A stretch of DNA of 64,000 bases from positions 124,001 to 188,000 of the forward strand of contig JBMNEM010000005.1 of assembly GCA_050948785.1 (NCBI GenBank), written 5' to 3'. The notes beneath the pieces are model-generated. The model was not told the DNA's origin. It saw only the letters and a program-made list of their open reading frames with translations, and ran no database searches. Shown in pieces: positions 43,635 to 52,739 of the stretch (within the stretch, counting starts at the first letter, position 1; each line of letters begins with the position of its first letter). Made by a program: the position numbers and the translations under genes. The DNA is from JAAZMI01 sp050948785 (GTDB lineage: Bacteria > Bacillota > Dethiobacteria > DTU022 > UBA8154).

Positions 43635-44784
43635 TTAAGATTTAAGCTGAGCACCGGCAGCGGGAGGAGAGTCCAAACTGGCACTGTGCCGTAAAAAAGC
43701 CTCCAGAAAAACATCGATCTCCCCGTCCACCACCGCCTGTATATTCCCCACTTCCACCCCGGTGCGATGATCCTTGGCCAGCGCATAAGGATGAAAAACA
43801 TAGGAGCGAATCTGGTTGCCCCAGGCAATCTCTTTCTGCTCACCCCGGAGCGCGTTCAGCTGCTCTTTTTGTTCTTGTTGGGCCCGATCGGCCAGCCTGG
43901 CCAAAAGTATCCGCAGCGCCCTTTCCTTATTACTATATTGTGAACGTTCATTCTGGCATTGGACAACCAGGCCCGTAGGCAGGTGCGTAATCCTTACGGC
44001 GGAATCAGTCGTATTGACATGCTGGCCCCCGGCCCCCCGGGCACGAAAAGTATCGATTTTCAAATCATCGGCATTGATCTCTATGTCCACACCTTCTTCC
44101 ACCTCGGGAAGCACATCCACGGAAGCAAAAGAAGTATGCCGCCGGCCGCCGGTGTCGAAAGGTGAAATACGGACCAGGCGATGCACACCCCTCTCCGCCT
44201 GGAGGAAACCATAAGCTTTTTCCCCCTGAATTAGAAAGGTGACACTTTTAATACCCGCTTCCTCTCCCGGCAAAAGGTCCAGAATTTCCGTTTTAAAGCC
44301 TTTTTTCTCCGCCCAACGAGTATACATGCGCAGCAGTATCTCCGTCCAATCCTGCGCTTCCAGCCCCCCGGCACCGGGGTGCAACGCCAAAATGGCATTT
44401 TTCTCATCGTAGCGCCCCCTGAAGAGCAAATTAAGCTCCTCCTGATCCAGCAAAGAAGCTACTCTGACTTGAAGCTCCCCGGCTTCCTGCAGGAGCTCCG
44501 GCGCGCCTTCTTCACCCTGCAGCTCCTTATACATCTGGAGCAAAGTCTTCCATTCTTCCATTAAACCGGCCAGCCGGTCGTAAACCTCCAGCCGGTCTTT
44601 CAACTGCCCCAACTCCTGCATAACCCTGGAGGCCTCTGCGGGGTTGTTCCAGAACTCCGGCCGCCCGGCTTTCTCTTCCAGCTTTTGGGCCTCTTTCCTT
44701 TTTACCTCCAGGTCAAAGAGACCTCCCCCATTCTTCGAGCCTTTTTTGCTGTTTTCGCCATTCTGCTTGTAATTCCGCCAACAT
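43635..44784 (-). CDS. prfB: Peptide chain release factor 2, with programmed +1 frameshift
   Basis: RF2 ends translation at UGA and UAA. Synthesis starts at ATG 44784 (MLAELQAEWRKQQKRLEEWG), reads 23 codons to CTT-TGA-C (CTT at 44718-44716, TGA at 44715-44713), then shifts +1 into the 359-codon main frame (DLEVKRKEAQ onward). A Shine-Dalgarno-like GGGGGAGG lies three bases upstream of CTT, as in the E. coli site. The main frame has the GGQ motif in RARGAGGQHVNTTDSAVR and the codon-recognition region. When RF2 is scarce the ribosome pauses at TGA and shifts, giving autoregulation. The gene follows secA, the usual order. Confidence 0.97.
44712..44726 (-). promoter_or_regulatory. prfB programmed frameshift site
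   Basis: GGAGG-TCT-CTT-TGA-C on the minus strand. The internal Shine-Dalgarno at three bases from the slippery CTT and the in-frame TGA are the complete classical signal. Confidence 0.95.
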
Positions 44785-44971
44785 ACCGGCAACCTCCCTC
44801 TAAAAAATGAACCGCTTCTCTTAAGCCAGTCCGGTGCCCGCCAAAAAAAATTGGAGAGGCCTACAGGTTTTTCATTACTGGCCAAAAAGAATATCCAAAA
44901 GTTTGAGCAAACAGGACTTGACTCTAAAGGGACCCTCTAGAATTTCCTACAAACTCCCCGGGTTTTAAGTG

Positions 44972-47686
44972 TTAAGCCCCGCAGCACTTTTTGTATTTTT
45001 TACCACTGCCGCACGGACAGGGGGCATTGCGCCCTATTTTACCCCCGGCGGCAGCCCGGCCCCTGGCCGGTAAAGAGCCCTTGTTATCCTTGACCTTCCC
45101 GGACCCGCCTTTTGCCGCCGACCCGGCTAACGGCAGAGGTGCGACCGCCTGGCGGGGCGGCGGTGCCTGGCTTACTTTCAAATGGAATAAGAGACGGATC
45201 ACATCTTCCTGAATGGAATGGATCATCTCCTGGAACATCTCATAAGCTTCATATTTATACTCAATCAGGGGATCCTGCTGGCCAAAAGAACGCAGCCAAA
45301 CACCCTGGCGGAGTTCATGCATCATATCAATATGCTCCATCCACTTGCTGTCGACCGTCCGCAAAAGAACAACCCGCTCCAGCTCGCGCATGACCTCGGC
45401 GCCAACTTCTTTTTCCCGCACCTCATAGCAATTATGCGCCTGAGCAAGCAGTTCCTCTTTTATTTCTTCCGCAGAAAGAGACTGCAGCTCTTCAGCGCGC
45501 AGTTTTTCCCCGGGGAGAAAGATCCTTTGCGCATAACTCCGGAGACCGGATAAATCCCAATCTTCCTCGGCCGTTTTATCTCCCAGATAGATCAACAGAG
45601 CATTTTCCACCACATCGGCCATCATCTGCAGGATGCTGTCACGCAAATTTTCGCCTTCCAGGACCTGGCGGCGCTGCCGGTAGATAACCTCCCGCTGCTG
45701 ATTGAGAACATCATCATATTCGAGGATATGCTTGCGAATCTCGAAGTTGCGCCCCTCCACTTTCTTTTGGGCGTTCTCAATCGCCCTGGTGATCATCGAA
45801 TGTTCAATGGGGACATCCTCTTCCAGGCCCAACCTTTCCATGATGGAACTGACATTATCCGAACCGAAAAGACGCATCAGATCGTCCTCCAGAGAGATAA
45901 AAAACCGGGAGGCCCCGGGATCCCCCTGGCGTCCGGCCCGTCCCCGGAGCTGATTATCAATACGCCGGGACTCATGCCTTTCCGTCCCGACAATCTGCAG
46001 CCCGCCCAACTCCACTACCTTTGCATATTCGGCCTCGGCCGCCTCTTTAAATTTGGCATGGAGCTCCTGATAAACCTGGCGGGCCTCCGCAACCTCGTCA
46101 TCACACGGCCCGTATTCGACAGCCCCGGCAATCACCTCCGGAGAGTAGCCGCGCCGGCGCATCTCCTGCCGGGCCAGAAAAGACGGGTTGCCCCCAAGCA
46201 CAATGTCGGTGCCGCGCCCGGCCATGTTGGTAGCGATCGTCACCGCCCCAATCCGGCCTGCCTGGGCGACAATCTCGGCCTCTTTATCATGATGTTTGGC
46301 ATTCAGCACATGGTGCGGTATGCCCCTTTTGGCCAGCAGGCGGCTCAGCTCTTCCGATTTTTCAATGGAGATCGTGCCCACAAGAACCGGCTGCTTTTTA
46401 GCGTGGCAGGCGGCGATCTCCTCCACCACCGCCTGAAATTTGGCCCTCTCCGTGCGGTAGATCGCATCCGAAAAATCCTGGCGGATCATCGTTTCATTCG
46501 TGGGCACAATCACCACGTCCATCCCGTAGATTTTCCGGAACTCTTCCTCCTCCGTCACCGCGGTTCCCGTCATGCCGGCCAATTTTTCATACATGCGGAA
46601 ATAATTCTGGAAGGTAATCGAAGCCAGCGTGCGGCTCTCCCGGGCCACTTTTACTTTTTCCTTGGCTTCAATGGCCTGGTGCAAACCCTCGCTGTAGCGC
46701 CGGCCAAACATCAGCCGCCCCGTGAATTCGTCGACAATGATAACTTCGCCGTCTTTCACCACATAGTCCCGGTCCCTCTTCATCAGGACATGGGCTTTCA
46801 AAGCCTGCCGGACATGATTTTCAATTTCATCCCGCTGCTCCGCTTCCTCCAGATTTCGCAGGCCTAAAAACTTCTCGACCTTGGCAAAACCGTTTTCACT
46901 AATCTCCACATTATGAGCTTTTTCATCAACCTCATAATCGACATCTTTTTGCAGGCGGGGAACAAAAGCGGCAAATTTTTCATAAAAGGCTGTAGACTTT
47001 TCACCCGCCCCGGAAATGATCAACGGTGTGCGCGCCTCATCAACAAGGATACTGTCCACCTCGTCAACAATGGCATAATGCAGCGGGCGCTGTACCAGGT
47101 GTTCCTTGTAAATGACCATGTTGTCACGCAAATAATCAAAACCAAACTCATTATTCGTCCCATACGTTATATCCGCCGCATAGGACCGCTGGCGCTCCTG
47201 CGCATCCATCCCGTGCACGATCGCTCCCACGGTCAAACCGAGAAATTCATAGAGCGGCCCCATCCACTCCCGGTCCCGCCCGGCCAGATAATCGTTCACG
47301 GTGACGATATGCACACCTTTCCCCGTCAGAGCATTCAGATAAGCGGGCAGCGTCGCGGCCAGAGTTTTCCCTTCCCCGGTTTTCATCTCGGCAATGCGGC
47401 CCTGGTGCAGAACCACACCGCCTAAAACCTGGACATCAAAAGGCCGCATCCCCAGTACGCGCCAGGCCGCTTCACGGGCCAGCGCAAAAGCTTCCGGCAG
47501 GAGATCCTCCAAAGATTCTCCCTGTGCCAGCCGCTCCTTAAACTCTGCTGTATATTCCGGAAACTGGCTGTCGCGGAGCGTCCCCATGCGCTCTGCATGG
47601 GAGTTGACCGCCTCCACATAGCGCCAGAGTTTTTTTACTTCCCGCTCATGGGGATCCCCAAATATTTTTGTGAACAGACGACGCAT
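44972..47686 (-). CDS. secA: Protein translocase ATPase SecA
   Basis: SecA drives proteins through SecYEG. ATG at 47686 follows GGAGG with seven bases of spacing and gives 904 residues. Walker A is EMKTGEGKTLAATLPAYL, motif II VDEVDSILVDEART, the preprotein cross-linking domain is at about 225-365, and VATNMAGRGTDIVLGGNP with GTERHESRRIDNQLRGRAGRQGDPG (split) marks NBD2. The C-terminal zinc and SecB-type tail CPCGSGKKYKKCCGA is intact. It lies between the accessory block and prfB; in B. subtilis hpf is directly upstream. Confidence 0.98.
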   Translation of the reverse strand: MRRLFTKIFGDPHEREVKKLWRYVEAVNSHAERMGTLRDSQFPEYTAEFKERLAQGESLEDLLPEAFALAREAAWRVLGMRPFDVQVLGGVVLHQGRIAEMKTGEGKTLAATLPAYLNALTGKGVHIVTVNDYLAGRDREWMGPLYEFLGLTVGAIVHGMDAQERQRSYAADITYGTNNEFGFDYLRDNMVIYKEHLVQRPLHYAIVDEVDSILVDEARTPLIISGAGEKSTAFYEKFAAFVPRLQKDVDYEVDEKAHNVEISENGFAKVEKFLGLRNLEEAEQRDEIENHVRQALKAHVLMKRDRDYVVKDGEVIIVDEFTGRLMFGRRYSEGLHQAIEAKEKVKVARESRTLASITFQNYFRMYEKLAGMTGTAVTEEEEFRKIYGMDVVIVPTNETMIRQDFSDAIYRTERAKFQAVVEEIAACHAKKQPVLVGTISIEKSEELSRLLAKRGIPHHVLNAKHHDKEAEIVAQAGRIGAVTIATNMAGRGTDIVLGGNPSFLARQEMRRRGYSPEVIAGAVEYGPCDDEVAEARQVYQELHAKFKEAAEAEYAKVVELGGLQIVGTERHESRRIDNQLRGRAGRQGDPGASRFFISLEDDLMRLFGSDNVSSIMERLGLEEDVPIEHSMITRAIENAQKKVEGRNFEIRKHILEYDDVLNQQREVIYRQRRQVLEGENLRDSILQMMADVVENALLIYLGDKTAEEDWDLSGLRSYAQRIFLPGEKLRAEELQSLSAEEIKEELLAQAHNCYEVREKEVGAEVMRELERVVLLRTVDSKWMEHIDMMHELRQGVWLRSFGQQDPLIEYKYEAYEMFQEMIHSIQEDVIRLLFHLKVSQAPPPRQAVAPLPLAGSAAKGGSGKVKDNKGSLPARGRAAAGGKIGRNAPCPCGSGKKYKKCCGA

Positions 47687-47878
47687 AAAAACTCCTCCCC
47701 AATAGAAAAACACAAAAAACTTTGGAACGTGGCTTTTACCACTCTTTCCTATATTTTACCACAAAAGAGCAGCGCCGGGAACAAATGTTTTGCGCTGCCG
47801 GCTGCGCCCAAGAGTTTTATAGCCCATTGCAGTAAAATCATTCTACTAAAAACAAGGAGAAAATACAAGCGCCGCCCC

Positions 47879-47895
47879 GCTGACAGGAGATCAGC
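47879..47895. other. Hairpin with ACAGGA-type loop at the end of the HAD gene
   Basis: GCTGA-CAGGAGA-TCAGC overlaps the stop codon of the upstream gene. It closely resembles the CTGAC-AGGAC-GTCAG hairpin inside the element at 23528-23795. The remaining gap to secA (47687-47878) shows no further clear feature. Confidence 0.4.
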
Positions 47896-49099
47896 TGCCG
47901 TCAGGTAAAATATGGTCCAAATATTCAGGAATGTGCGTCATATCCGGCAGCACCACCCGGGCACCCTCCCGCCGGAAAAGATTGCTGACGGCAGCGCCAC
48001 CCGGGCCAGTTAAAACCCCGATAAAAAACGCCCCCGTCTCCCTGGCCGCCAAAAGATCAGCCAGGGAATCCCCCACCGCCCAGCATCTCCCCGGCGGCGG
48101 AACAGGCGGCACAGCCAGAGCCAGCTCCCTGTCGCTGTAAACACTCCCCCAGTAAGCCCTGCGAAAAGAAAAAGGATGCGGTTTGCCCAAAGAAATTCCC
48201 GGCTGCGTTTCCCGGAGGGCTTCTTCCGCTTTGCGCACCTCATTAAAAGTCACAATCGACGTCCGCTCAAAAAAATCCCAGATGCCCATGGCTTCAAGGG
48301 GCGGGCGGAGCTCATGAAAAGGCCTCCCCGTGGCAATGCCCAGCACCCAGCCCTGCTCCCGCAAACGGCGTAAGGCAGCCGCGATCTCCGCTGCAGGGAG
48401 CAGAGGGGCTTCAGCGTAAATAAGCCCTTTTTTGCCGGGAGCAGCCGCTTCCCGGCCGTAAGCTTCCCTGTATTGCTCCTCTCCCAAATACCACTCCTGG
48501 AAAACATCCCGGACCCCTGCCCATAAAGCGGAAGAAGCAATCAATGCCCTGCCCGCAGGCTTCCCCCTCTCGCCGGATAACCGGGCAAAAAACTGCACCA
48601 ACAGTTCCTCCCCCCGGGCCCCGCCAGCCCCAGCGTGCAAAACAGCACCAAAATCCGGGGCCCACGCACCAACCCCGGACTTCAAAAGACGGGAAAGTCC
48701 CTGTAAACAACCTGCGAAAGAAACTTTCCCCGCAAATAATTCTGCAAATAAAAAGGCGGCGTTCTCCCGCTCCCGGTTTTTAAATTCCCGGCATAGAGAC
48801 AGCAGCTGGTAAACAAAAGTCAAAGCAGCCAGATCCCAGTTGGAATTTATGGCCCGCTGCTTAAAATAAGTGATCACCCTGTCCCCCTGGAAAATAACCC
48901 GGCGGATGGCAGCAACCTCCCGGGGGCTTACCCCGGCTTTAAATTCCGGCAGCTCCGGCCGGCGGGCCAATCCCAGGTAGCGCCCGCTGTAAAGCAGCTC
49001 CCACACCGTCAGAGCCGCCGCATCCCAGTAGCAATCTTCCCCGGTAACAACACCGTCCATATCAAAAATTATTTTACCTCTTCCTTCTTCCCCGCTCAC
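47891..49099 (-). CDS. HAD-superfamily hydrolase with large cap insertion
   Basis: GTG at 49099, five bases after GGGGGAGG, gives 402 residues. HAD motifs are complete: GKIIFDMDGVVTGED near the start (nucleophile and acid Asp), IATGRPFHELRPP (motif II), LGKPHPFSF (motif III Lys) and CWAVGDSLADLLAARETG (motif IV). Between motifs I and II lie about 240 residues, much longer than usual caps, with no match I recognise. It is the last gene of a block inserted between hpf and secA, so a phosphatase step on the product of the HisB/HisD-like enzymes is plausible but unproven. Confidence 0.8.
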   Translation of the reverse strand: MSGEEGRGKIIFDMDGVVTGEDCYWDAAALTVWELLYSGRYLGLARRPELPEFKAGVSPREVAAIRRVIFQGDRVITYFKQRAINSNWDLAALTFVYQLLSLCREFKNRERENAAFLFAELFAGKVSFAGCLQGLSRLLKSGVGAWAPDFGAVLHAGAGGARGEELLVQFFARLSGERGKPAGRALIASSALWAGVRDVFQEWYLGEEQYREAYGREAAAPGKKGLIYAEAPLLPAAEIAAALRRLREQGWVLGIATGRPFHELRPPLEAMGIWDFFERTSIVTFNEVRKAEEALRETQPGISLGKPHPFSFRRAYWGSVYSDRELALAVPPVPPPGRCWAVGDSLADLLAARETGAFFIGVLTGPGGAAVSNLFRREGARVVLPDMTHIPEYLDHILPDGS

Positions 49100-49164
49100 A
49101 AATACCTCCCCCGGTATACATATTCCGGCCCGGCTACAGCATGGCCATGGGTACGACCGCGGGA

Positions 49165-49323
49165 CCAACCGCGGGGACGTACCTTGTGGTTGGGAACTGC
49201 CACGGGGCCAACCGCGGGGACGGTCCTTGTGGCTGGCAACTGGTGCCCGGCCGATGCTGCCAATCTCCGGCTAGCTGCCTCAACGCTGGCTGTACCAACC
49301 GCGGGGACGGTCCTTGTGGTTGG
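49165..49323. repeat. Three family A repeats between the HAD and HisB-like genes
   Basis: Copies at 49165-49193, 49208-49236 and 49295-49323, all in the CCAACCGC-first orientation. Together with short spacers they fill most of the 278-bp gap (49100-49377), where I see nothing else. Confidence 0.85.
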
Positions 49324-49377
49324 CCCCGTTGGTTGGCTTAAGCACTGGCCATACCATGCGACCTGAACAGCTGGCAG

Positions 49378-50034
49378 CTATGGCCGGCCGTTGGTGGAAA
49401 GATTCATCTGGATCGGCCCGGCTACCCCAGCCGTCATCCCCTTGCGCCACTCCCTCTGCTGCAAAGCTTCAAAAAGAGCCCCGCCCAAAGAACGAAAAAC
49501 CGCTTCCCAAATATGGTGGCCGTTAATCCCCTTTAAAAGATCGAGGTGCAGAGTGCAGCGCGCTCCCTGCACAAAACCCTCCAAAAAAGCCTGCAAATCC
49601 TCAGAATTTGTATTCTCCGTTTGCGCGGGAATGATTATGCCAGAATGAGAAAAATCAAAATAAGCCCTGTTTTCAAAACTGATCACCGCCCGCGCCAGGG
49701 CTTCATCAATCGTCGCCAGGGCAAAACCGTAACCGGCCAGGCCGTCAGGCAATTTTCGTTCCACGTATTCTTTCACTGCTGTGCCCATGGTAATACCGAT
49801 ATCTTCACAGATTACATGGGACAGATAAAAATCCTGCAGCTCTACATTTACTTCCAGGTTAAATTCTCCTCGCCAGATGACTTGCTCCAGCATATGGTTA
49901 AAAAAGGGCATTGTTGTCTGTAATCCCTTTTTGGGAGCGGCATGGCGGGGTCCAAAGTCAAGCTTTACAACAATTGCGGACTCGGCAGTCTTCCGTTCAC
50001 AGCATACCTGCAAATTTACCCGGCAGAGCAGCAC
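49378..50034 (-). CDS. Divergent imidazoleglycerol-phosphate dehydratase (HisB) homologue
   Basis: 218 residues, with the two-fold IGPD repeat recognisable throughout: RKTAESAIVVKLDFG, PFFNHML, CEDIGITMGTAV, ATIDEALARAV, CTLHLDLLKGINGHHIWEA and the Arg-poor C-terminus. Two residues that normally bind Mn2+ are changed: the His of the KHG motif after HML is Arg (WRG), and DDHHTTED has become LSHVICED, keeping one His and the Glu but losing the second His. The other His/Glu ligands (LHL, GHHIWEA) remain. This argues against ordinary histidine synthesis, and no hisG, A, F, H, C or I is nearby. The start is uncertain: GTG at 50034 is 19 bases from AAGGAGG. Confidence 0.75.
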   Translation of the reverse strand: MLLCRVNLQVCCERKTAESAIVVKLDFGPRHAAPKKGLQTTMPFFNHMLEQVIWRGEFNLEVNVELQDFYLSHVICEDIGITMGTAVKEYVERKLPDGLAGYGFALATIDEALARAVISFENRAYFDFSHSGIIIPAQTENTNSEDLQAFLEGFVQGARCTLHLDLLKGINGHHIWEAVFRSLGGALFEALQQREWRKGMTAGVAGPIQMNLSTNGRP

Positions 50035-50141
50035 AAAAGCCCTGGCCGGAACACCTCCTTCAGTCTGAAAAATAAGTCGTGCCCAATGAAGGTCCCTTTA
50101 CCTTACTCAAAAAATCAGCGGCTTAACGCGGACGGCAAGGA

Positions 50142-50169
50142 CAGCCACAAGGTACGTCCCCGCGGTTGG
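50142..50169. repeat. Family A repeat between the HisB- and HisD-like genes
   Basis: One copy in the CACAAGG-first orientation (CAGCCACAAGG-TACGTCCCC-GCGGTTGG), three bases from the HisD-like stop codon. Confidence 0.85.
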
Positions 50170-50172
50170 TGG

Positions 50173-51489
50173 TTATTCCCTCTCCCTGACGGCCAGGGCA
50201 TGTGCCCAAAAACCTTCCAGCTCCGCAAAGCGGGTGGCGGCATCTTTTACCTTTTTAAATCCTTCCGGCGTCACATAGCCGAAAGCGGAGCGTTTTAAAA
50301 AATCATGGACAGAAACACCGGAATAGGTCCGGGCAAAGGAACCCGTGGGCAGGATGGCATTGGGCCCCAGCAGAAAATTTGAAAGGGTCATGGGCGTCCA
50401 GGGACCGAGCATAATTTCCCCGGCATTTTTAATTTGCGGCAACAAAGCGAAGGGTTCAGCCGTTAAAATTTCCAGGTGCTCCGGGGCATAGTCATTCACA
50501 AAACGGATTGACTCCTCCAGGCTCCCGGTTAAAACAATACCGCCATAATTATTCAATACTTTTTCTATATAGTTACGCCTCTCCGCAGGCAGTTTAGGCA
50601 ATAATTCCGGCACAATCCCGGCCACTTTCTTCGCCAGCTCTGCGGAATGGGTGACCAGCAAAGAGGCCGAATCCGGCCCATGCTCCGCTTCAATCATCAG
50701 ATCCAGCGCCACAAGGCGCGGCTCCGCCGCTTCATCCGCCAGGATAATCGCTTCGCTGGGACCCGCCGGCAGGCCCACATCTAAAACCCCATAAAGCAGC
50801 CTTTTGGCCGCATTGACATAAGCATTGCCCGGGCCAATCACTTTACGGCAGCGGGGGATCGTTTCCGTGCCAAAAGCCACGGCGGCAATCGCCTGCATCC
50901 CCCCAACCCGGTAGAGCTCCTGCACGCCGGCAATATGTGCGGCGGCGAGAGTGGCCTCCTCGATGCGCCCGCCCTCTCCGGGAGGGGTGCAGACAACAAC
51001 ACGGGGCACCCCCGCGATGGCGGCCGGCACTCCCAGCATGAGCATGACCGAGGGGAAACTTCCCTTCCCCCGGGGAACATAGAGGCAGACATCCGAAATG
51101 GGAGTCACCTTTTCCCCGGCCAGCAGCCCGTCATCGATCTCCTGCAGCCACATTTCCTGGGGAAGCTGCTGCAGGTGAAACTTTTTAATATTTGCAGCGG
51201 CATATTCCAAAGTTTCCCTCACCCGGGGTTCCAGCTGCTGATAGGCAGCGGTGATCTCTTCCTCCGGAACCCTTAAATCTTTGGCTTCCAGGGAAACGCC
51301 GTCAAATTTGCGGGTATAATCCAGGACCGCGCTGTCGCCCTCCTTTTGGACACGTTGGACAACCTCCCTGGCCAAAGAAGAATGCTCCATAATATCGGCC
51401 TCCGCACGGCGCAGCAGCTCCCTGTACTCCGGCGCGGAAAGCCGGGAAAGGTCATACAGCTTCATCTCCAGATCACTTCCTCCTGACAA
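50173..51489 (-). CDS. Divergent histidinol dehydrogenase (HisD) homologue
   Basis: 438 residues, full length for HisD. Conserved blocks include YVPRGKGSFPSVMLMLGVPA, YRVGGMQAIAAVAFGTETIP, GPGNAYVNAAKRLLYG, LPAGPSEAIILADEAAEP and the catalytic Glu-His pair in NDYAPEHLEI. Several residues that define the zinc and substrate site are changed relative to E. coli and B. subtilis: SQAEH is IEAEH (Gln259 to Glu), the Asp of GDY is Asn (SNF, position 360) and the His of PNHVLPT is Ala (PNAILPT, position 367). The His of EGFWAH (419) remains. It is probably a related NAD-dependent dehydrogenase acting on another substrate. Start ATG/CTG choice near 51465-51489 is uncertain. Confidence 0.8.
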   Translation of the reverse strand: MSGGSDLEMKLYDLSRLSAPEYRELLRRAEADIMEHSSLAREVVQRVQKEGDSAVLDYTRKFDGVSLEAKDLRVPEEEITAAYQQLEPRVRETLEYAAANIKKFHLQQLPQEMWLQEIDDGLLAGEKVTPISDVCLYVPRGKGSFPSVMLMLGVPAAIAGVPRVVVCTPPGEGGRIEEATLAAAHIAGVQELYRVGGMQAIAAVAFGTETIPRCRKVIGPGNAYVNAAKRLLYGVLDVGLPAGPSEAIILADEAAEPRLVALDLMIEAEHGPDSASLLVTHSAELAKKVAGIVPELLPKLPAERRNYIEKVLNNYGGIVLTGSLEESIRFVNDYAPEHLEILTAEPFALLPQIKNAGEIMLGPWTPMTLSNFLLGPNAILPTGSFARTYSGVSVHDFLKRSAFGYVTPEGFKKVKDAATRFAELEGFWAHALAVRERE

Positions 51490-51507
51490 ATAATCAAGGC
51501 CTTGCCC

Positions 51508-52653
51508 TCACGTCCTCAGGGGCCTGTAATGATCATGCGTGGGCCCGATCTCGTCCACCAGGGCCCATAAACCCCCGAGAACCAGGGAGTGCGCCCCGCA
51601 GAGAACCGGTATCTCCGCTTCCACAACCGCCCTGGTAAATTCCCGGATGCGGGGATTTTTGATTTCCTGCCAGTAACCCAGGTCCGAGAAAAAGCGTTCT
51701 TCCGCCGAGAGCCTGTACCCTAAAAGGTGAGCCATCAGCACCCGCGTATCCAAAAAAGCGCACTGGGCCACTTTTTCCAGGTAGTGCACAAACCTCCGGG
51801 GGCCGACCTCCTCCAGGAAAAACCCCATCAGGGAAACAACTTCACCCTTTTCTTCCCGCCCCAGGGCCTTCATACCCCGCTCTTCCGAAAAAATACGCAG
51901 GCGGAGCTTCAGGTTTTGATTGATATGAGCGATCACCGGGGCACCCACCCGTCCTAAAAGGACCGCCTCTTCATAATCCCCGGCCAGAACCGCCTTGGCT
52001 CTCTCCAGGCGGGAAAGATCCAGATTCAAAGCACCGAGCACCCGGCGGGTCCGCGGGCCGGCAGCAGGGCTCCCCGCCAAAATCAGTAAATCCGCCGGCG
52101 TATCCAGATCAAAAAGCAGCCCGGCCGTATTACGGAACAACCTTTGCTCCACGCCGGCACCATCCCGCAGCGACATACCCAAAACATTATCCATGGCCGG
52201 CAGTTCAATTTCATTAATGAGGCGGCCCGGTGTAAAAGCGATGATATCCGCAGACATGACATTATTGGCATAGATTATCTCCGGGGAACCCAGGAGGAGG
52301 GCACAGATCTCCTGCAATTCCGGTATGGTGACCAAAGGAATGCCGGCCCCACCCATGTAGAAAACATTTTCCAGATTTTCCTGGTTAATTATCTCGGCCA
52401 GCTTGACCCCAAAATGGAACTGCTCTTCCGTCAGCTCGTTTGTATAAACCTTCACTCCCAGGGCCCCGGCTTCCCCCGCCAGCCCGTGATAATTGGTCAA
52501 AAGGTAAAACGAACCAAAAGCATCAACCTGCTTCATCTTCTCAATATTATCCAGCAACACCGCATGGCGCACCTCCACCATCGTGCGCTCGATTTCACTG
52601 GCCGGGCTGCCACCTTCGCAGATAACTACACTGACCTTCTCCTTCATCCCCAT
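51508..52653 (-). CDS. Protein of unknown function, N-terminal half resembles a degenerate NTP-transferase fold
   Basis: 381 residues, soluble, no signal peptide. I do not recognise the family. The N-terminal half has features of MobA/CofC-like nucleotidyltransferases: alternating strands and helices, YMGGAGIPLVTIPELQEI where those enzymes read the acceptor, NNVMSADIIAFTP, and LLFDLDTPADLLIL, close to their DxDTPEDL motif. The usual N-terminal LAGGxSxRMG loop is absent (VVICEGGSPASEI instead), so nucleotide transfer is doubtful. The C-terminal half (about 200-381, ending CGAHSLVLGGLWALVDEIGP) matches nothing I know. It starts the block with the HisD-like gene 18 bases downstream. Confidence 0.7.
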   Translation of the reverse strand: MGMKEKVSVVICEGGSPASEIERTMVEVRHAVLLDNIEKMKQVDAFGSFYLLTNYHGLAGEAGALGVKVYTNELTEEQFHFGVKLAEIINQENLENVFYMGGAGIPLVTIPELQEICALLLGSPEIIYANNVMSADIIAFTPGRLINEIELPAMDNVLGMSLRDGAGVEQRLFRNTAGLLFDLDTPADLLILAGSPAAGPRTRRVLGALNLDLSRLERAKAVLAGDYEEAVLLGRVGAPVIAHINQNLKLRLRIFSEERGMKALGREEKGEVVSLMGFFLEEVGPRRFVHYLEKVAQCAFLDTRVLMAHLLGYRLSAEERFFSDLGYWQEIKNPRIREFTRAVVEAEIPVLCGAHSLVLGGLWALVDEIGPTHDHYRPLRT

Positions 52654-52739
52654 CCCAATCCTTTCCGGGCAAAATCAGCTGTGCCGTGGAAAAAAACCGG
52701 CTGCCGCCGGTGTGCAAAACTCTAAAAAATTTCACCGCC

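Noticed and set aside
49378..51489. Ordinary histidine operon fragment
   Set aside because: Both proteins have lost metal-binding residues and no other his gene is near, so I did not assign hisB and hisD as gene names.
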